Source of the DNA: Fomes fomentarius
Taxonomy: Eukaryota > Basidiomycota > Agaricomycetes > Polyporales > Polyporaceae
Direction: 5' to 3'
Assembly: GCA_022606135.1 (NCBI GenBank)
Contig: JABYQN010000004.1
Coordinates: 2,170,001-2,234,000 of the forward strand
DNA: 64,000 bases
Shown here: positions 57,815 through 64,000 of the stretch, one piece after another
Layout: each line of letters opens with the position of its first letter
Position numbering within the stretch: the first letter of the stretch is position 1
Notes under the pieces: model-generated
The model's input: the letters and a program-made list of their open reading frames with translations, nothing else
Database searches by the model: none
Told to the model about the DNA's origin: nothing
Made by a program: the position numbers and the translations under genes

Positions 57815-58639
57815 GCCGATGCTGCCAATGCTACCAATGCTTGTAACGCGTGGTCGGGTGAACATGCGTGTAGCCGGGGAGGCCGACTTTAAAAGTGAGT
57901 CGCTGTGGTCGCGATTGCGGATGAAAGTGCTCCGGAAAGTGAGCCTCTTCTTGAGGTCGGGGACGGAGAGAGGGATGGGGGTGGAAGGGGGAGTAGGAGC
58001 CAGGGCGACGGCGGATGTACGGTGGGTAAACCCGCCGCGAAAAGGTGATAGGCGTGTAGGGGGACAGAAGACAGGGAAGAGAGAACCAAAGGAGTACTAG
58101 CACAAAGGAATACTGCGAGCTATCGATCTTTCGATGCCGATGAAGAAGCGATGGGTGTCCTGTCGTGGGTGCACGCGCCGCGGGTGAGGCTGAAGGAGAG
58201 GATCGTCCGGAGACCTTGGCGGACGGCGGCGGGAGGAGAAGGAGGACGAGGAAGAGGAGGAGGAGGAGAAAGAGGGGGGGAAGGAGAGGACGAGCAGGGA
58301 CGACTGCGGGGTAGTCTGGAAGTTGAAGCGAGTCAGGAACGCAGACTGAGAGAGAGCGAGGAGTGCGATGGCGACCGCCAGTGGCCTTCATTCCGTCCTC
58401 GTCTTCTCCGCCCATCACTTCTCTCTTCGCGCCAGCCGTTGCCCGTCGTCCAGCAGCCTTTCCGTGCATTCCCCACACATCCTTGCTCTCCTCCACCTCG
58501 GAATACGCGAAGACGACGATCGGAATCCCACTTTCAATTCGCGCGCGAACCCCACGTGCACTCGGAGTAGTCGCCCGTGCACGCAGCGTTGAAGAAGTTG
58601 AACAGAAGAACAATCCACTTCTCTCCCAGCTAAGTACGA
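57815..58639. promoter_or_regulatory. Divergent region RSR1-like GTPase / cyclophilin
   Basis: About 825 bases between divergent starts. A strong plus-strand polypurine run (GGAGGAGAAGGAGGACGAGG and continuing, about 58,230-58,290) stands out. Long open frames on both strands reflect its GC-rich composition and resemble no protein family. Promoters of both genes are expected here. Confidence 0.45.
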
Positions 58640-60066
58640 ATGGTCAGCCCACGCGTATTCTTTGATTTTGCTATTGGAGACCAGCCTGCTGGCAGGTGAG
58701 TCTTATTCTCATCTCTGCCAGACTTCCCTCACCCCCACGCGCTAGGGTCGTCTTTGAACTATTCAGTGACACCGCACCAAAGACCGCAGAAAAGTATCGC
58801 TTGCCGTACCCTGTCCCGTTCGCTTTACTAACACCGCCTTGTCTCAGCTTCCGCGCACTATGCACCGGCGAGAAGGGTCTCTCTCCAATATCCGAACGGC
58901 CTCTGTATTACAAGAATAGCATCATCCACCGCTCGATCCAGGGGTTCATGCTCCAGGGTGGAGGTACGTCCACTTAATTCTTCTTACTATCGCACTTCCA
59001 ACACCCTCATACCTCCACTTCTCAAGATTTTACCAAGCGCAATGGCACCGGCGGCGAGTCCGTCTATGGCGGTCGCTTTGCCGACGAGGACCTCTCCCGT
59101 CCGCTCGATTCCGAAGGGTATGGTTGCTTCCAACACTATCCTCAGCCCCCCTCATCACATGCACAGGCTGCTCTGTATGGCTAACAAGGGCCCAAACACC
59201 AACAATTCCCAGTTCTTCATCACCCTCCGTGATTGCCCTCACCTCAATGGTAGGTATCACTACCTCAACATCTCATCTATTCGCGCTAGCACTCATCCTC
59301 ATCTCCCTTGAGGCAAACACGTCGTCTTTGGACGTGTCGTACGTGGCTACGAGGTAGTCGAGCGGATTGCAGAAGTCCCTACGGACGAGAAGGACCGTCC
59401 CCGCACGCCGGTCGTAATCGCCAACTCCGGAGAACTCATGCTTCGCGCCCAGACTCAGCCACAAACGGCGAAAAGTACGTCCGGTCGATCGTCGCTAGCC
59501 CGTCTCTCATCTCACATCTACAATTCCTCTCGCATTCCGTCTCTCCCGTACTTGCAGCACCAGTCGAACGGGGCTCCGAGAGCGCAAGTGACTCTCAATC
59601 AGAAGACGACCGGCGGCCCGGCAAGAAACGCCGCCACAAGTCGCGTTCTCGCTCCTCGTCTCCGTCCCCCGAACGCGACCGCTCTCGTTCTCGACCACGC
59701 GACCCAGACTCAGACCAAGATCGGAGGCGACACATGTCTCACAAAGACAGGAAGGAGAAGAAGAAACACAGGTCTAAGAGCAAGAAGCACAAGAAGGCAC
59801 GCCCAGCCTCGCGCTCGCCCTCTCAGGGTCGTGAGGGGGACAAGGATGCGGGGGCAGTGAGCGAGACAGAGTCGCAGTACGATGCACGGCTTGAGCGCGA
59901 GGAGAAGGAGCGCATGGAGGCAGGGCGGAAGCGCGAACTGGAACGCATCGCGCGGAGGCTGAAAGAGGAGGAGGAACGGCGCACGCGAGACAGCGGCGGA
60001 GTGCGGTTTAAGGGGCGAGGGAGGATGAAGTATATCGACCCCGAGCTGCAGCAGAGGAGGGATTGA
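58640..60066 (+). CDS. RS-tailed cyclophilin (PPIG/SR-cyclophilin type)
   Basis: Peptidyl-prolyl isomerase with an Arg/Ser-rich tail, likely nuclear and spliceosome-associated. The cyclophilin domain: [64 protein letters not shown], then [40 protein letters not shown] and [16 protein letters not shown]. The catalytic Arg of [12 protein letters not shown] and the Gln-Phe-Phe of the active site are present. The tail (about 59,560-60,060) has [36 protein letters not shown] and [18 protein letters not shown], then a charged helix and [17 protein letters not shown]. About six introns. The divergent partner is the small GTPase gene. Confidence 0.92.
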
Positions 60067-61547
60067 CCTAATGGAGCACGGGCCCGTTTGGACCTTAGCG
60101 GCTTGTTCGTTCGTTCGTGTTTCAGTGCTGTTTATGTCGCATGCTAAACTGATCTGGACATTCTTGTGTGAGTGGTATATTGAATGTACAGTCGCAAGCG
60201 CATCGCCGTCTTTTGCGGTGTGCAGATCTCGGCACGTACACATCAACTTCGATGCATCTAGCGTGGCTCACACGGACGCCTAAGCTGTGTACCCATGGAC
60301 CATTGCTCACTTGCCTTTGCCTCACGAGCCGCAGCTCAGACTGAGCTATGCTTAACGTGAGGTGTGGATGGCTGGTGCAGATCTGCAAGCGGATGAAGGC
60401 CGAGGTTGGTTTGGCAACATGCCAGGTAGACAGCTCTGGTCCCGCGGCGTGGCTCACGCTTCAATTCCTCCGCCATGAGCCCAGCGCCGCCCGCTGCCGT
60501 CACGCGAACGGGTCCTCGAAGGCTGGAAGCCATCCGCCGCCGCCAGTCGACGTTCAGTAAGCATCTTCCGAATCGTCTAGATCTTTCCCAATCTTACTCA
60601 ATGCGAGTCTCTTGCGCCAACAACAGCGAACTCGTGCGTAACACCCTCCCGTTCGCTATTCATCTTTTCTCTACCATCTCTCCCGAGATAGACCCATTGG
60701 GAATCTAGGCCGTGCGCCTGCCCAGAACCGGCCGCGTTCTCCCATCCTCCCAGCGTCCCCCCCACGCCGCGACATTGCACGCGCACAGCTTAGTTACACC
60801 CAGGGCCAGCAGCCACCCCCACATCCACGCTGTCAGCTCAGGATTATAATGTCAGCGGCGTATCGAGCCCTACTCCTTTTATCCCAGTCCATCGAAATCA
60901 ACCACTATATCATACATGAAGACAGCACAACAAGCTTTCCTCCCCTTCGCAAGCGTACGCCACCCCGTGCCAGTGCGCCACTACCCTCCAATTGCCACCG
61001 AAAGACAAGATTGTCCGCCGGGCTCCGTAACTCTGGGCACATGCTGCACACGGCCCATACATCCTCCTTCCCTCCTTCCATTTCTCTTCCCCGCCCCGGC
61101 TTCCCCTCGGCCTCGGTTCTGCACTTACCTTCTCAAGCTCATCGGCTCATACGCTTCTCTCATGAGTCTCGTAGACGGCCCGCGTCCACCCAGTCAAAGA
61201 GACGGACAACACGCGCCCGGCCGGCCACTCAGATAACTATCCTATACGACACATTCCGCGAGGCACAGCGAAGTCCGAAGACGAGTCTACCTGACACGCC
61301 CTCGATCGACGTCCCCACGCTCCACCTCTTCCTCTCGCTGACTGACCCACTCCGGCGCCCCCGAAACCTCTCTTTGCCGTTACATCCGTTCAGCCTCGAC
61401 CTCACTTAAAGATCAGTGCAACCTCGCGCCCTCCTCGTGCTCCCCGCTCATCGTCCCCCGAGCTCCGAGCCCCGTGCCTTGCTCCCTTCAGTCCTGCGAT
61501 CCGCGAGCAGTCACCTTCACTCGCCTAACGCTACTGTCCTTCCAGCC
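60067..61547. other. Intergenic region before the DUF6534 gene
   Basis: About 1.48 kb. A plus-strand start at 60,475 (MSPAPPAAVTRTGPRRLEAI) runs 28 codons to a consensus donor GTAAGC; I could not extend it convincingly, so it may be a small unannotated gene or chance. A Pro/Ser/Arg-rich open frame (60,849-61,409) lacks family resemblance and probably reflects a GC/CT-rich leader or promoter. The right end is the promoter of the DUF6534 gene. Confidence 0.35.
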
Positions 61548-63937
61548 ATGGATCAACTTCCAGCGTTCCCCGGCAACCCCGCCGAGCCTGTCATGGGCGG
61601 CCTCTTGATTGAGGTTTTCGTCGCGTGCATGTCCGTTACATCCTTCTCTCCACCTTCGCATCCCTTCATTCATACCAACGTCGCTTCCTGCAGATTGTAC
61701 GGGATCACGACCCTGCAGACATTCATCTACTTCCAGAAGTACACAAACGACCGGACATTCCTCAAGTCTCTTGTCGCGACTGTCTGGTACGTCACAAATT
61801 CATTTCCGCCGTGTTCACATGCAGTCCTGTCCCATTCGTGGAAGCCTGTCCGTTGACGTATTGCACGCCGCTGATTCAACGCAGGGTGATTGAGACGGCG
61901 CACACGGTATTCTGTATCCAGTTCATATACGACTACCTCATCAAGGACTTCGGCAACTACTTCAATTTCATAGTCATCAACTGGTACGTCCATGTCACTT
62001 GTGACATCATCCGTCCATCCTGCTGATAGTCTCCTCGTAACTGCAGGGGAGTCGGGATAACTGTCTTGTGCAGCGTGCGTGTCTTGACTTGCCCGCGTGG
62101 CCCGAGACGTGCTGATATTCTTCCAGGCAAGCATCGCATTGTGCGTGCAAGGGTGAGTATCATGTCCCCGACCTTGTCCTACAGGCGTAATCTGACCCAT
62201 CATCGTGTGTGCGTATCAGGTACTATACATGGCGAGTCTGGATCGGTGCGTGGAACCTCTTCTTCTCGGCGAATACCAGATGGCCAATCAGCCCGATTCC
62301 ATAGTCAGCGGTAACTCGATCGTCTGGACCGGAATCATCGTAAGTCCACCTGGGGGAATCTCGCTTCCGCGTTTCATCTATTCACGACCCATCGTTCTTC
62401 CCTTCAGGGCACGTTCGCACTGGCCCGCGTAGGTCGGTAGATCAATTATGATAAGCTTCTTTCTGTGACTTCTTGCTAACTCTCGTCCCTATCCTCCAAA
62501 TTACACACGTACAGGCTTCGGTATCGGTACGTAGCAAGGCACCCTGCTATGTTTTGCCCGACCTTTCTCACCCGACTGTCGTTCCTGCACAGCCTCCTGC
62601 GTCCTCTGCTACCTCTACCCCTCTTGGCCGATCCTCCGTGCCCGCGAAGACTCCCTGGTATGCATACTATCTCCGATATCGACCTTCCCGTCCCTCACTC
62701 ACCCCTGATGTCGACAGGTGACAGTCAGCGGCGGCCTTGGCTCTGCGGCGCTTGTCGACATCCTTGTCGCGCTTACATTGACGATCTACCTCAAACGTCG
62801 TCGTTCTAGTGACTCATGGCCAAAGTACGCACCACATCCGTCCGTGCCATTGTGGTCCATCGCTCACATGCATGTCCTCCACACCTGTGATGATGCCTAC
62901 CTTACGATCTGTCATCACTAGGGAGTCGAACAGCATGGTGAATCGCATTCTGCTGTACGCCGTCAACACAGGCGCAATCACTTGGTGCGTCCGCACTCAG
63001 GTTCCGAACCTTCACTGTGTGCCCTTTCCGGCCGTCGGGAGTGCCTGTAACGCGGGACTTCGGCTAACTTGATTCTCTCGTCCAGCACGGCATCGATTCT
63101 ATGTGTTATTTTGGTATGTGTATACACCCCTCTGCCGCTGCAGACGCTAACCTGAGCATTCGGTTTTGGTCCTCGTGCCTGGAAAATCACCTGCATCCGA
63201 TAGTTTGCGGTACAGAAGAATAGTTTAACCTTCCTCGGGCTAGTCGAGGTCCAGGCCAAACGTATGTCCTTCTCAACCGACATTTTCCCCTTATCTTTCG
63301 CTCTCGCGTCCAATTCCGGTTTCCTCTAGCTTGCGCGCCACGCAGTACTGACGGCTTACCAGTGTACTCGAACTCGTTCCTGGGTTCCCTCAACGCGCGT
63401 TCGCACATTCGTAGCAAGAGCGTTCGCACTTTCTCTTCCTCGGGCAGCGGCTTCCACGCTCACGTCCACAGCGGCGCACCACGCGTTCCAGTGGTGAGTA
63501 CTCGAGTCCCGAGCCCCGACTCCATCGCGAGTTTTGGGCTACCCCGTCCCGACGTACTTATCTTTCGTGATCCCAATGAGCTGATGGCCGAACGTTCCCG
63601 TCTTCTATGTTTCGCCCCGCCCTCCGGATCCTTCTCGTCGTTACCACCCTCTCCATTGTCGCCCTCCTCGCCCTCCTCTCCGTTGTCGCCTCCCTCTCCA
63701 TCTGCGCTGGTTCCTTTCCCTCGGATGTCGTCGTGACGCCAGCTCGAGGTGTATCAACACACCGTGGTGGAGGATGATTGCTCGCCGATGAGCTCACCGC
63801 GCACACCTGATAGCGTGAGTATCCACCATTCAGTGTTATGCAGAGCGCGCCGATCCTCACGATGCAATCGCGACTGCTGCCAGGTCAACTTCGATTTGAA
63901 GAGCCTCCGGTCTGCGAAAGGTGGCGAGCTTGCGTAG
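61548..63937 (+). CDS. DUF6534-type multipass membrane protein
   Basis: Member of a large Agaricomycete family with seven or so membrane helices, function unknown. Exons: MDQLPAFPGNPAEPVMGGLL IEVFVACI, LYGITTLQTFIYFQKYTNDR TFLKSLVATVW, RVIETAHTVFCIQFIYDYL, NYFNFIVINW, short exons about 62,050-62,400, then VTVSGGLGSAALVDILVALT LTIYLKRRR, NSMVNRILLYAVNTGAIT, FAVQKNSLTFLGLVEVQAK, and the conserved end VYSNSFLGSLNARSHIR. After introns at about 63,494-63,741 and 63,809-63,883 the cytosolic tail reads LEVYQHTVVEDDCSPMSSPR and VNFDLKSLRSAKGGELA, stopping at 63,935-63,937. The block NSFLGSLNARSHIR is diagnostic. About ten introns. Intact as read. Confidence 0.85.
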
Positions 63938-64000
63938 ATAATTTATGGACTACGCGTAGTATGGACTTCCGACTCGTCACGACTACTTAGACTGAGTCCC

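Noticed and set aside
57831..58613. 260-codon minus-strand frame upstream of the GTPase gene
   Set aside because: Pro/Arg/Leu-rich translation of a polypurine promoter; no domain.
60849..61409. 186-codon plus-strand frame before the DUF6534 gene
   Set aside because: Composition-driven Pro/Ser/Arg frame without homology; more likely leader or promoter sequence.

Overview
The window is nuclear DNA from a filamentous basidiomycete, most likely an Agaricomycete and possibly a polypore. The genes are GC-rich and cut by many short (about 50 base) GT-AG introns. Families largely restricted to Agaricomycetes are present (a DUF6533 relic and a DUF6534 membrane protein), and so are Tnp2-like transposases, a Ty1/copia element and a DIRS/Ngaro-like element. 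I assigned the organism from protein content and gene structure only.

Left arm (1-22.9 kb), compact and conserved: RFC1 (partial, -), a TUG/Ubx4-like UBX protein (+), SDH3 (-), an LDB17/SPIN90-like actin-patch protein (+), a DDT/WHIM plus PHD-finger chromatin protein (-), an Alba-domain protein (-), APC10/DOC1 (-), UBA4 (+), an NCS1 nucleobase-type permease (-), a DUF6533 relic, TIM13 (-) and JJJ1 (+). These are housekeeping functions (replication clamp loading, respiration, cyclosome, tRNA thiolation/urmylation, mitochondrial import, ribosome biogenesis). They do not form one pathway. Several pairs are divergent and share 200-330 base promoters.

Middle (22.9-50.1 kb), accessory and repeat-rich. 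First comes about 7 kb of CpG-starved DNA with three short terminal-inverted-repeat elements flanked by TA, two tRNA-like (SINE-like) modules, and a solo LTR with a perfect GACTA target duplication. At about 30.88 kb the sequence abruptly becomes CpG-rich, where a broken DIRS-like retroelement starts. Decayed accessory genes follow (WD40 relic, an unknown protein, a membrane protein with one stop, a C2H2 protein with two stops). Then comes a 5.56 kb copia element with 454-base LTRs, a half-tRNA initiator-Met primer site and a broken polyprotein. Next to it, a Tnp2-like transposase is split in opposite orientations around another 454-base LTR. Mentally inverting the 45,375-46,665 segment restores both a CAACC target duplication and the order of the transposase, which is direct evidence of an LTR-LTR inversion. 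Downstream of the transposase lies an array of 18 GAGCTC palindromes with a 144-base tandem repeat.

Right arm (50.1-64 kb): a DBP2 DEAD-box helicase (-) with an unusually long intron beside the VASRG motif, a short broken hypothetical gene, the N-terminal part of a second Tnp2-like transposase (-), an RSR1/Rap1-like small GTPase (-), an RS-tailed cyclophilin (+) and a complete DUF6534 membrane protein (+).

The most distinctive biology is genome dynamics: CpG decay, recurrent apparent CGA-to-TGA nonsense changes in accessory genes, LTR-mediated rearrangement, and a palindrome array that may be a transposase or TnpA-type binding region. I saw no defence system, biosynthetic cluster or CRISPR array. 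All intron boundaries are read by eye and some may be off by a few bases.
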